Origin: Hymenobacter caeli
GTDB taxonomy: Bacteria > Bacteroidota > Bacteroidia > Cytophagales > Hymenobacteraceae
Assembly: GCF_013294115.1 (NCBI RefSeq)
Contig: NZ_JABSNP010000024.1
Span: 1-64,000 of the forward strand
Direction: 5' to 3'
Length of the DNA stretch: 64,000 nucleotides
Positions 42,963 to 50,450 of this stretch are shown here, piece by piece; the stretch's first letter is position 1; every line of letters starts with the position of its first letter. The translations under genes were made by a program, and so were the position numbers. The notes below the pieces were generated by a model. That model was not told where the DNA came from, made no database searches, and worked only from the letters and a program-made list of their open reading frames with translations.

Positions 42963-44387
42963 GTGCCCCTCCTCCGCCGCCTGCAATACGCCAAGCTCGT
43001 GGCCGCCGACTTTGCGGCGGCGCTGCTGGCCTGGGCGGCGTTCTTCGGCCTGCGCAAGTACTTGCTGCACGAGCTGGCGGGCTTCCACTTCACCCCGCCG
43101 GTGGCCGAGGCGCTGGCGTCGGCGGCCCTGGCCGTGGGCCTGGGCTGGACGGCCCTCTACGCCTTGCTGGGGCAGTACCGCGACGTGTTCCGCAAGTCGC
43201 GCCTGGCCGAGCTGCTGCGCCTGTTCCGGGTGACCACGCTGGGCGTGGTGGTGCTGTTTTTCGCCCTGCTGCTCGACGACCAGGGCGTGAGCAACTACCA
43301 CCTCTACTACCGCACCGTGGCCACGTACTTCCTGGTCCACTACACGTTCACGGCGGTGCTGCGCATCGCGGCCGTGCGCAGCGTGCAGCGGCTGGTGCGG
43401 CGCGGCGACATTTTTTTTCCGACCCTGCTGGTGGGCAGCACCGCGCTGGTGCTCGACACGGCCCGCGAGCTGGGCCGCACCGGCCGCCACCTGGGCCTGC
43501 GGGTGGTGGGCTTCGTGGCCCCCGCCGGCGGGCCCGTCGACGCCGCCCTGGCGGCCGCCCTGCCCGCGCTGGGCACCTACGAGCAGCTGCCGGCGCTGGT
43601 GGCGGCCCAGCGCCTCGAGGAAGTCATCATCGCCATCGAGCCCAGCGAGCACCGCCGCATCCAGCACATCCTCAACCTGCTGGAGGGCAGCCCCGTGCGC
43701 ATCAGCATCCTGCCCGACCTCTACCAAATCCTGCTGGGCTCGGTGAAGGTGAGCCATTCGTTTGGCACGCCGCTCATCGAAATCAAGCACGACCTGCTGC
43801 CCCTCTGGCAGGCGGTGGTGAAGCGCCTGCTCGACGTGCTCGGCGCGGCCCTGTTCCTGGGGCTGGCCTGGTGGGTGTACGCCTTCGCGGCCGCGATGGT
43901 GCGGCTCTCGTCGCCGGGGCCCGTGTTCTACCGCCAGGAGCGCATCGGGCGCAACGGCCGGCCCTTCCGCATCATCAAGTTCCGCTCGATGTACGTCGAT
44001 GCCGAGCGCGGCGGGCCGGCCCTCAGCTCCGACCACGACCCGCGCATCACGCCCTGGGGCCGGTTCATGCGCCGCGTGCGCCTCGACGAGCTGCCCCAGT
44101 TCTGGAACGTGCTCAAGGGCGACATGGCCGTGGTGGGCCCGCGCCCCGAGCGCCAGTTTTTCATCGACCAAATCGTGTGCGTGGCCCCCCACTACCGCCA
44201 CCTGCACCGCGTGCGCCCCGGCCTCACCAGCCTCGGCCAGGTGAAGTACGGCTACGCCGAAACCGTGCCCCAGATGGTGGAACGCCTGAAATTCGACATC
44301 CTCTACATCGAAAACATGAGCCTGGCCATGGACTTCCGAATAATGCTGTTCACGCTGAAAATCATCTTCGAAGGCCGGGGCAAATAA
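42963..44387 (+). CDS. Polyprenyl glycosylphosphotransferase (exopolysaccharide initiation)
   Basis: A 474-residue membrane enzyme that puts the first sugar-phosphate on undecaprenyl phosphate. N-terminal helices (about 10-130), a Rossmann-like CoA-binding domain (LLVGSTALVLDTARELGRT, then LEEVIIAIEPSE), and a C-terminal bacterial sugar transferase domain: SSPGPVFYRQERIGRNGRPF, RIIKFRSMYVDAE, DELPQFWNVLKGDMAVVGPR and GLTSLGQVKYGYAETV. The start is GTG 42963 (MPLLRRLQYAKLV). A single gene, without a surrounding polysaccharide cluster in the window. Confidence 0.93.
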   Translation: MPLLRRLQYAKLVAADFAAALLAWAAFFGLRKYLLHELAGFHFTPPVAEALASAALAVGLGWTALYALLGQYRDVFRKSRLAELLRLFRVTTLGVVVLFFALLLDDQGVSNYHLYYRTVATYFLVHYTFTAVLRIAAVRSVQRLVRRGDIFFPTLLVGSTALVLDTARELGRTGRHLGLRVVGFVAPAGGPVDAALAAALPALGTYEQLPALVAAQRLEEVIIAIEPSEHRRIQHILNLLEGSPVRISILPDLYQILLGSVKVSHSFGTPLIEIKHDLLPLWQAVVKRLLDVLGAALFLGLAWWVYAFAAAMVRLSSPGPVFYRQERIGRNGRPFRIIKFRSMYVDAERGGPALSSDHDPRITPWGRFMRRVRLDELPQFWNVLKGDMAVVGPRPERQFFIDQIVCVAPHYRHLHRVRPGLTSLGQVKYGYAETVPQMVERLKFDILYIENMSLAMDFRIMLFTLKIIFEGRGK

Positions 44388-44390
44388 ATC

Positions 44391-44555
44391 GCTGATTAGT
44401 CGTGATTAACCGTGATTGCGCTGATTAATTGTGACGGACTTGTTTTCGGCGGGCGGGGCCACATCAACCAGTTGTTTGTTGCCTGTTTATCTCCTAACAT
44501 CTCCAAGCCGTGCCGCTACCATCAGCGAAATCACGGTTAATCACGATTAATCAGC
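44391..44555. repeat. Long-range inverted repeat between the sugar transferase and riboflavin synthase genes
   Basis: The arm 44391-44425 (starting GCTGATTAGTCGTGATTAAC) pairs with 44521-44555 at 33 of 35 positions. The loop of 95 bases holds no gene. The right arm ends 5 bases before the ribE ATG at 44561, so the folded RNA would hide the start region. The units here repeat about every 10 bases (AATCACGRTT) rather than 7. Confidence 0.9.
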
Positions 44556-44560
44556 AATTT

Positions 44561-45151
44561 ATGTTTACCGGAATCATCGAAGCCCTGGGCACCGTCGTGG
44601 CCGTCGAAAACGCGGGCACCAACCGCCAGTTCACCGTGCAGTCGCCGTTTGCGGGCGAATTGAAAATTGACCAGAGCGTGGCCCACGACGGCGTGTGCCT
44701 GACGGTGGTGGCCGTGGACGCGGCCGCCGGCACGCACGTGGTGACGGCCATCGACGAAACCCTGCGCGTGACCAACCTGCGCCAGTGGGCCCCCGGCCGC
44801 AAAGTCAACCTGGAGCGCTGCTTGGCCGCCAACGGCCGCTTCGACGGCCACATTGTGCAGGGCCACGTGGACGCCACCGCCGAATGCCTTAGCGTGGACG
44901 ACCAGGACGGCTCCTGGATTTTCCGGTTCCGGCACGCGCCGGGGCCCGGCCGCGTCACGGTCGAGAAAGGCTCCATCTGCGTGAACGGCACCAGCCTGAC
45001 CTGCTTCGAGAGCACCGACGACGGCTTCGCGGTGGCCATCATTCCGTACACCTACGAGCACACCAGCTTCCACCAGCTGCACGCCGGCGAGGTGGTGAAC
45101 CTGGAGTTCGACATCGTGGGCAAGTACGTGGCCAAGCTGCTGGGGCGCTGA
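44561..45151 (+). CDS. ribE: Riboflavin synthase, alpha subunit
   Basis: A 196-residue enzyme that joins two lumazine molecules to riboflavin. It has the family start MFTGIIEALGTVVAV and two tandem lumazine-binding barrels: the first with DQSVAHDGVCLTVVAVD, the second with SGWIF-like DGSWIFRFRH, VTVEKGSICVNGTSLTC and a GKYVAKLL end. Start at 44561. Preceded by a long inverted repeat whose right arm abuts the ATG. No FMN riboswitch is seen. The other rib genes are absent from the window. Confidence 0.96.
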   Translation: MFTGIIEALGTVVAVENAGTNRQFTVQSPFAGELKIDQSVAHDGVCLTVVAVDAAAGTHVVTAIDETLRVTNLRQWAPGRKVNLERCLAANGRFDGHIVQGHVDATAECLSVDDQDGSWIFRFRHAPGPGRVTVEKGSICVNGTSLTCFESTDDGFAVAIIPYTYEHTSFHQLHAGEVVNLEFDIVGKYVAKLLGR

Positions 45152-45207
45152 GCCCCGCCGGGGCCGCCCGCAAGCACCGGTGCCGCCGCGCCCCGCCGGG
45201 GCGGCCT

Positions 45208-45215
45208 TACCTTGC
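45208..45215 (+). promoter_or_regulatory. Possible -7 box of the EamA exporter gene
   Basis: TACCTTGC is a partial match to TAnnTTTG, 6 bases before the ATG at 45222. If it is used the mRNA is leaderless. Confidence 0.4.
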
Positions 45216-45221
45216 CGGCCC

Positions 45222-46088
45222 ATGAACCGCGCTGCCCGCTTTTCGCTCCCCGCGGTGCCCGCCGTGCTCCTGTCCATCGGGAGCGTGCAGGGCGGGGCCG
45301 CCATCGCCAAGGGCCTGTTTCCGCTGCTGGGGGCGGCCGGCACCACCAGCCTGCGCATCGGGCTGTCGGCGCTGGTGCTGCTGGTGGCGGTGCGCCCGCG
45401 GCTGGGGCGGCTGCGGCCGGCGCAGTGGCGGGCCGTGGTGCCCTACGGCCTGGCCCTGGGCCTGATGAACTTTTTGTTTTACTGCGCCCTGGCCCGCGTG
45501 CCGCTCGGGCTGGCCGTGCCGCTGGAGTTTGTGGGGCCGCTGGGCCTGGCGGTGGCCGGCTCGCGGCGCTGGGCCGACGCCGGGTGGGCCGGGCTGGCCG
45601 CCGCGGGCATCGCGCTCATTGCCCCGTGGCACGGCCGGGGCCCCGACCCGTTGGGGCTGGCCCTGGCCCTGGCCGCCGGGGGGTGCTGGGCGGGGTACAT
45701 CGTGCTGGGCCGGCGCACGGCGGCCGTGCTGCCGGGCCCGCAGGCCGTGGCCATCGGGATGCTGTTCGCGGCGCTGCCCGTGCTGCCCTTCGGCGTGGCC
45801 AGCGGCAGCCTGCGGGCCCTCACCCCGCACCTGCTGGGGCTGGGGGCCCTGCTGGCGCTGTTTTCCAGCGTGCTGCCCTTTTCGCTCGAGATGCGGGCCC
45901 TGCGCACCCTGCCCACGCGCACCTTCAGCATCCTGATGAGCCTGGAGCCCGTGGCCGCGGCCCTGTCCGGCTGGTGGCTGCTCCACGAGCGGCTGCTCGG
46001 CAGCCAGTGGCTGGCCGTGGGCCTCATCGTGGCGGCCAGCGCGGGGGCCACGCTGACGCAGGGCCGCCCCCGGCCGGCCCCCGGGTAG
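45222..46088 (+). CDS. EamA-family exporter (RhtA-like)
   Basis: A 288-residue inner-membrane protein with ten helices in two EamA halves. Segments: LLSIGSVQGGAAIAKGLFPL, LGAAGTTSLRIGLSALVLLV, FLFYCALARVPLGLAVPLEF, and SSVLPFSLEMRALRTLPTRT, ILMSLEPVAAALSGWWLLHE in the second half. The pattern is closest to RhtA, which exports threonine and homoserine; the true cargo here is unknown. Start MNRAARFSLPAVPAVLLS at 45222. Confidence 0.88.
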   Translation: MNRAARFSLPAVPAVLLSIGSVQGGAAIAKGLFPLLGAAGTTSLRIGLSALVLLVAVRPRLGRLRPAQWRAVVPYGLALGLMNFLFYCALARVPLGLAVPLEFVGPLGLAVAGSRRWADAGWAGLAAAGIALIAPWHGRGPDPLGLALALAAGGCWAGYIVLGRRTAAVLPGPQAVAIGMLFAALPVLPFGVASGSLRALTPHLLGLGALLALFSSVLPFSLEMRALRTLPTRTFSILMSLEPVAAALSGWWLLHERLLGSQWLAVGLIVAASAGATLTQGRPRPAPG

Positions 46089-46206
46089 CCCCCGGGGGGC
46101 GCGGCCCGGGGGCTACCCGGCGGTTGGTATTTTTAAAACAGCGCAAAATGCAAAACACTACGGACTCGGTAAACGTAACGTTTAGACCAACTTAACGCCC
46201 CCGCCC

Positions 46207-46403
46207 ATGCCCAGCAAACGCGAAGCCTCGGGCCCAAACCTGGCGACAAGCGCTACATCCGGCGCGCCAAAGACGGTGAAATTGACACGTCCGTCGAGCT
46301 GCACAAGTCGCTCTCGCAGGACGATACGCACAACGCCAAAAAGACCAGCAAGCCCGGCCAGGGCGACCACGGCGACGGCCACACTGGCAACCGCAAACCG
46401 TAA
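46207..46403 (+). pseudogene. Frameshifted small basic protein gene
   Basis: From ATG 46207 the first nine codons read MPSKREASG. Adding one C in the run GGGCCC-AAA near 46235 continues the frame as PKPGDKRYIRRAKDGEID, then TSVELHKSLSQDDTHNAK and a Gly/His-rich end GDHGDGHTGNRKP with stop TAA at 46401-46403. As sequenced, the original frame does not give this peptide and the second frame has no start codon. The codon usage and the small hydrophilic product look like real coding DNA. Either the gene is broken or the sequence has a one-base error in a C run. A terminator follows directly. Confidence 0.6.
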
Positions 46404-46405
46404 AG

Positions 46406-46440
46406 AAAAGGGCTCCCAGCGCAACGCTGGGGGCCCTTTT
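46406..46440. terminator. Bidirectional intrinsic terminator
   Basis: AAAAGGGCTCCCAGC (46406-46420) pairs with GCTGGGGGCCCTTTT (46426-46440), one mismatched position that forms a wobble pair. A-run on the left and T-run on the right suit both strands. Confidence 0.88.
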
Positions 46441-46443
46441 TAC

Positions 46444-47040
46444 TTATGCAACTTCGCGGCCCAGGGTGCCCCAGCGGCCCGTGGGGGCGGTGAGGCGGCG
46501 AAAAATGGTGGCCGCCCCCCAGCCCAGCCCCGCGCCGATGAGGGCCCCGCCCAGCACGTCGGTGGGGAAGTGGGCCCCCAGGTAGATGCGGCTGTAAGAG
46601 AGCCAACCGGCCCACAGAAACACCCCGGTTTTCAGGGCCCGGTAGCGACCGGCGGGCAGCGTCAGCAACAGGAACACCGCCAGGGCAAACGCGTTGGCCG
46701 CGTGCGACGAGAGGAAGCCGAACTGCCCGCCGCAGCCGTCGGGCAGGTACAGCCGGGCCTCCAGGGCCGGGTTGTGGCAGGGGCGCAGGCGGCCAAAAAA
46801 AGGCTTGAACAAGCGGCTCGTGATGCTGTCGGCCAGGGCCACGGCGGCCACCACCAGCGGCAGCAGCACCGCCGCCCGCCGCCGGAAGTGCCAAATCAGC
46901 CAGCCGATGAGCACGGCGTAAAAGGGAAACCACACCAGGCGGTTCGAGGCGAAGGTCATCACGGCGTCGAGGGCGGGGCCCCGGGCGTGGTTCACGGCCA
47001 GCAGCAGCCGGTCGTCGAGGGCGTGCAGGGCCCTAAACAT
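46444..47040 (-). CDS. PAP2-family lipid phosphatase
   Basis: A 198-residue membrane phosphatase with six helices. The acid phosphatase signature is complete: KPFFGRLRP (motif C1), FGFLSSHAANAFALA (C2) and SRIYLGAHFPTDVLGG (C3, catalytic histidine in GAH). It may dephosphorylate undecaprenyl pyrophosphate or phosphatidyl substrates. Start ATG 47040 (MFRALHALDDRLLLAV); this overlaps the hemF stop by 8 bases, so the pair is co-translated. Confidence 0.93.
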   Translation of the reverse strand: MFRALHALDDRLLLAVNHARGPALDAVMTFASNRLVWFPFYAVLIGWLIWHFRRRAAVLLPLVVAAVALADSITSRLFKPFFGRLRPCHNPALEARLYLPDGCGGQFGFLSSHAANAFALAVFLLLTLPAGRYRALKTGVFLWAGWLSYSRIYLGAHFPTDVLGGALIGAGLGWGAATIFRRLTAPTGRWGTLGREVA

Positions 47041-47953
47041 GGCCAATCCAATCCACGCCCTTGCGCAGCCAGGCCTGGGTGGCGGCCTCCGGGGTGCCGG
47101 GGGCGGGCGGGTGGGGCTGGTAGCTCCAGCCGGTGCGCGGGGGCAGGCTCATGAGGATGGACTCGGTGCGGCCGCCGGTTTCGAGGCCGAAGCGGGTGCC
47201 GCGGTCGAAGGCCAGGTTGAACTCGGCGTAGCGGGCGCGGCGCAGCATCTGCCAGGCCTCCTCGGCGGGGCCAAAGGGCAGGGCCTGGTTTTCGGCCATG
47301 ATTGCGGTGTAAAAGGGCCCGAACAGCTCGGCCACGTCCTTTATCAGTTGGAATAATTCCCCGGCGGTGCCGTCGGGGCCCACCGTCAATCTATCGAAGA
47401 AAATGCCGCCCACGCCGCGGGTTTCCTGGCGGTGGGGCAGGTAGAAGTAGTCGTCGGCCCAGCGCGTGAAGCGCGGGTAGTAGGCCGGGTTGTGGGCGTC
47501 GCAGACTTCCTTTAGCCGTTGGTGGAAGCGCCGGGCCTGGGCTTCGTCCACGTAAATGGGCGTCAGGTCGATGCCGCCGCCGAACCAGGCCTCGCCGTTG
47601 CCGGCCTCGAAGTAGCGCACGTTCATGTGGACGATGGGCACGCGCGGGCTGCGCGGGTGCAGCACCAGGCTCACGCCGGTGGCGTAGAAGCGCGGGTCGG
47701 GCATGTGGAGCTGGCGGGCGGCGGCCTCGCTCATGGCGCCCCACACGGCCGAGAAGCCCACGCCGCCTTTTTCCAGCACGGCCCCGTTTTCGAGCACTTT
47801 GCTGCGGCCGCCGCCGCCGCCGGGGCGCTCCCAGGCGTCGGTGCCGAAGCGGGCGGGGCCCCCGTCGGCGGCTTCGAGGTGGGCGCAGAGGCGGAGCTGG
47901 AAATCGGCCAGCCAGGCTTCGATTTCGGGGCGAACGGTGGGGGAGGTGGGCAC
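47033..47953 (-). CDS. hemF: Oxygen-dependent coproporphyrinogen III oxidase
   Basis: A 306-residue haem biosynthesis enzyme that decarboxylates coproporphyrinogen III using oxygen. Signatures: GAVLEKGGVGFSAVWG, PRVPIVHMNVRYFEAG, EAWFGGGIDLTPIYVDE, RWADDYFYLPHRQETRGVGG and RYAEFNLAFDRGTRFGLETG. The GTG start at 47953 gives a length close to E. coli HemF (299). The frame is open upstream to 48055. Preceded by a perfect -7 box at 48001-48008 and divergent from the fused E1 gene. PAP2 overlaps its end. Confidence 0.95.
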   Translation of the reverse strand: MPTSPTVRPEIEAWLADFQLRLCAHLEAADGGPARFGTDAWERPGGGGGRSKVLENGAVLEKGGVGFSAVWGAMSEAAARQLHMPDPRFYATGVSLVLHPRSPRVPIVHMNVRYFEAGNGEAWFGGGIDLTPIYVDEAQARRFHQRLKEVCDAHNPAYYPRFTRWADDYFYLPHRQETRGVGGIFFDRLTVGPDGTAGELFQLIKDVAELFGPFYTAIMAENQALPFGPAEEAWQMLRRARYAEFNLAFDRGTRFGLETGGRTESILMSLPPRTGWSYQPHPPAPGTPEAATQAWLRKGVDWIGHV

Positions 47954-48000
47954 GGGCAGGGCCGGCGCGGGGCCGGCAGAAAACGCGAAACTTACGGCCC

Positions 48001-48008
48001 CAAAAGTA
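48001..48008 (-). promoter_or_regulatory. -7 promoter box of hemF
   Basis: On the minus strand TACTTTTG matches TAnnTTTG, about 48 bases upstream of the hemF GTG. Confidence 0.6.
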
Positions 48009-48038
48009 CGGCCACATCCGGCCGGGCCCCGCCGCCCG

Positions 48039-48046
48039 TACCTTTG
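48039..48046 (+). promoter_or_regulatory. -7 promoter box of the fused E1 gene
   Basis: TACCTTTG, a perfect match, 23 bases before the ATG at 48069; back to back with the hemF box. Confidence 0.6.
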
Positions 48047-48068
48047 CCGGGCCACCCTCCCGCCCTGT

Positions 48069-50261
48069 ATGCTCCCTCACCCGACCCCGGCGGCCCTGGC
48101 CACCGAGGACCTAACCCCCGCGATGCTGCGCCGCGCCTACGCCCTGATGCACACCGCTGCCGCCCTGGCGGCCCTCTACGAAGACCAGAAAGCCACCGCC
48201 GCCCGCTACGTGCACGCCACGGCCCGCGGCCACGAGGCCGTGCAGCTGGCCGCCGCCTTCCTGCTCACCGAAACCGACTACGCCGCCCCGTACTACCGCG
48301 ACGACGCTTTTTTGCTGGGCCTGGGCCTGCGGCCCTACGAGCTGATGCTTCAGCTGCTGGCCAAGGCCGACGACCCTTTTAGCGGGGGGCGCACCTACTA
48401 CGCCCATCCTTCGCTGCGGCGGCCGGGGGTGCCCGTCATCCCGCACCAAAGCTCGGCCACGGGCATGCAGGCCATTCCGGCCACCGGCATGGCCCACGCC
48501 CTGGCCTACCTGGAGGGGCAGGGCCTGCGCCCCGCCCCGGCGGCCAACGGCGGCACCGGGGCCCCCGGCAGCGCCTGGCTGCAAGAGGCCCTGCGCCCGC
48601 TGCTGGGCACCCGCGCCGACCCCGACGAGGCCCCCGAGCCGCTGCCGCCGCTGGTGCTCTGCTCGCTCGGCGACGGGGCCATGACCGAGGGCGAGGTGAG
48701 CGAGGCCCTGCAAATGGCCGTGCTGCACCGGCTGCCCATCGTGTACCTGGTGCAGGACAACGACTGGGGCATTTCGGCCACCGGGAAGGAAATGCGGGCC
48801 ATGGACGCCTACGAATTCGCCGCCGGCTTCCCCGGCCTGCACCGCGTGCGGGTGGACGGGGCCGACCTGATTTCCTCCTACAAGGGCCTGGCCGAGGCCT
48901 ACGCCCACGTGCGCCAGCGCCGGGGCCCCGCCCTGGTGCACGCCAAGTGCCCGCTGCTGGGCCACCACACCAGCGGCGTGCGCCGCGAGTGGTACCGCGG
49001 CGACGACCTGGCCCAGCACCAGGCCCAGGACCCGCTGCCCCGCCTGCACCGCCGCCTGCTGGCCGCCGGCATCGGCGAGGCCGAGCTGGCCGGCCTCGCC
49101 GCCCGGGCCCAGGCCACCGTGGCCGCCGACTGGGCCCTGGCCCTGGCCGCCCCGGGCCCCGACCCGGCCACCTTCGCCGACCACGAGTTTGCCCCGCCCG
49201 CCGTGCTGGCCGAGGCCGGCGAGCGGGCCCCCGCCGGGGCCGAAAAAGTGCTGATGGTGGACGCCGCCCTGCACGCCGTGGACGACATCCTGGCCGAGTT
49301 CCCCGAGGCCCTGTTCTACGGCCAGGACGTGGGCGGCGAGCTGGGCGGCGTGTTCCGCGAGGCGGCGCTGCTGGCTAAGAAGTACGGCGATAAGCGCGTG
49401 TTCAACACGCCCATCCAGGAGGCCTACATCGTGGGCAGCACGGCCGGCATGGCGGCGGTAGGGGCCCGGCCGATTGTTGAAATTCAGTTCGCCGACTACA
49501 TCTGGCCGGCTTTAAATCAATTAGTTGAAGAATTAAGTAAGAGCTGCTACCTGAGCATGGGCAAGTTTCCGGTGCCGGCGCTGATTCGGGTGCCGGTGGG
49601 GGCCTACGGCGGCGGCGGGCCCTACCACTCGGGCTCCATTGAAAGCACATTGCTCACCATCCGCGGCATCAAGGTGGTGTACCCCAGCAACGCGGCCGAC
49701 ATGAAAGGCCTGCTGCGGGCGGCGTTCCTCGACCCCAACCCGGTCGTCATGCTCGAGCACAAGGGCTTGTACTGGAGTAAGGTGCCCGGCACGGAGGACG
49801 CCAAAACCCTGGAGCCCGCCGCCGGCTACGTCATCCCCCTGGGAAAAGCGGCCGTGGCCCAGGCCGCCGACCCCGCGCACCTGCGGCGCGGCGACACGGC
49901 CCTGGTCATCGCCTACGGCATGGGCGTGCACTGGGCCCGCACGGCCAGCCGCGACTTCCCCGGCCGCGTCGAAATCCTGGACCTGCGCACCCTCAACCCG
50001 CTCGATTTCGACGGGGTGCAGGCCGCCGTTGGCCGCCACGGCAAAGTACTGGTCCTCACCGAAGAACCTTTAATGAATTCCTTCGCCGAGAGCCTGGCCG
50101 GGCGCATCCAGCGCCACTGCTTCCTGGCCCTCGACGCGCCGGTGCACACCCTCGGGGCCGCCAACCTGCCCGCCATCCCCCTCAACGTGGAGCTGGAAAA
50201 GATGATGCTGCCCAGCGCCGCCAAAGTAGCCGCGGCCCTCGGGGAGCTGCTGGCTTTTTAG
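48069..50261 (+). CDS. 2-oxoisovalerate dehydrogenase E1, fused alpha and beta subunits
   Basis: A 730-residue thiamine-diphosphate enzyme for branched-chain 2-oxoacid breakdown. The alpha half has HATARGHEAVQLAAAFLLTE, the TPP motif LGDGAMTEGEVSEALQMAVL with QDNDWGIS, and HTSGVRREWYRGDDLAQHQ. The beta half begins about residue 390 with MVDAALHAVDDILAEFP and YGQDVGGELGGVFREAALL, then FNTPIQEAYIVGSTAGMAAV and VRVPVGAYGGGGPYHSGSIE. The fusion is normal in Bacteroidota, where E2 and E3 are encoded elsewhere. All seven Gly-Ala pairs use GGG-GCC codons. Confidence 0.93.
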   Translation: MLPHPTPAALATEDLTPAMLRRAYALMHTAAALAALYEDQKATAARYVHATARGHEAVQLAAAFLLTETDYAAPYYRDDAFLLGLGLRPYELMLQLLAKADDPFSGGRTYYAHPSLRRPGVPVIPHQSSATGMQAIPATGMAHALAYLEGQGLRPAPAANGGTGAPGSAWLQEALRPLLGTRADPDEAPEPLPPLVLCSLGDGAMTEGEVSEALQMAVLHRLPIVYLVQDNDWGISATGKEMRAMDAYEFAAGFPGLHRVRVDGADLISSYKGLAEAYAHVRQRRGPALVHAKCPLLGHHTSGVRREWYRGDDLAQHQAQDPLPRLHRRLLAAGIGEAELAGLAARAQATVAADWALALAAPGPDPATFADHEFAPPAVLAEAGERAPAGAEKVLMVDAALHAVDDILAEFPEALFYGQDVGGELGGVFREAALLAKKYGDKRVFNTPIQEAYIVGSTAGMAAVGARPIVEIQFADYIWPALNQLVEELSKSCYLSMGKFPVPALIRVPVGAYGGGGPYHSGSIESTLLTIRGIKVVYPSNAADMKGLLRAAFLDPNPVVMLEHKGLYWSKVPGTEDAKTLEPAAGYVIPLGKAAVAQAADPAHLRRGDTALVIAYGMGVHWARTASRDFPGRVEILDLRTLNPLDFDGVQAAVGRHGKVLVLTEEPLMNSFAESLAGRIQRHCFLALDAPVHTLGAANLPAIPLNVELEKMMLPSAAKVAAALGELLAF

Positions 50262-50304
50262 TTGTTCGTTGTTAGTTACTGGTTGTCAGGGGGTTAAGAA
50301 GGGT

Positions 50305-50412
50305 GTCATGCTGAGCGGAGCGCAGCGGAGTCGAAGCATCTCTCCCGCGTTAGTAAACCCAATCGATTGGATTGCTTGCGCGGGAGAGATGCTTCACTAC
50401 GTTCAGCATGAC
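50305..50412. repeat. Palindromic element with GTCATGC ends
   Basis: Outer arms GTCATGCTGA (50305-50314) and TCAGCATGAC (50403-50412) and inner arms 50333-50349 with 50379-50395 (17 bp, GAAGCATCTCTCCCGCG) pair; a long hairpin with a bulge. The flanks (GTTGTTCGTTGTTAG near 50263 and the hairpin at 50428-50450) are heptamer units, so one family is nested around another. Confidence 0.9.
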
Positions 50413-50427
50413 GGTCTTAATTCGCTC

Positions 50428-50450
50428 GCTGACAACTGAAAATTGTCAGC
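50428..50450. repeat. Small hairpin overlapping the end of the hybrid kinase gene
   Basis: GCTGACAA (50428-50435) pairs with TTGTCAGC (50443-50450). It includes the TGA stop of the kinase gene (complement of 50446-50448). Confidence 0.8.

Noticed and set aside
44426-44520. FMN riboswitch before ribE
   Set aside because: None of the conserved FMN aptamer segments (such as AGGGYxxGGTG) is present.
48069-50261. E1 alpha/beta fusion as a frameshift or assembly error
   Set aside because: A fused E1 is normal for Bacteroidota, and the frame is continuous with conserved motifs on both sides.
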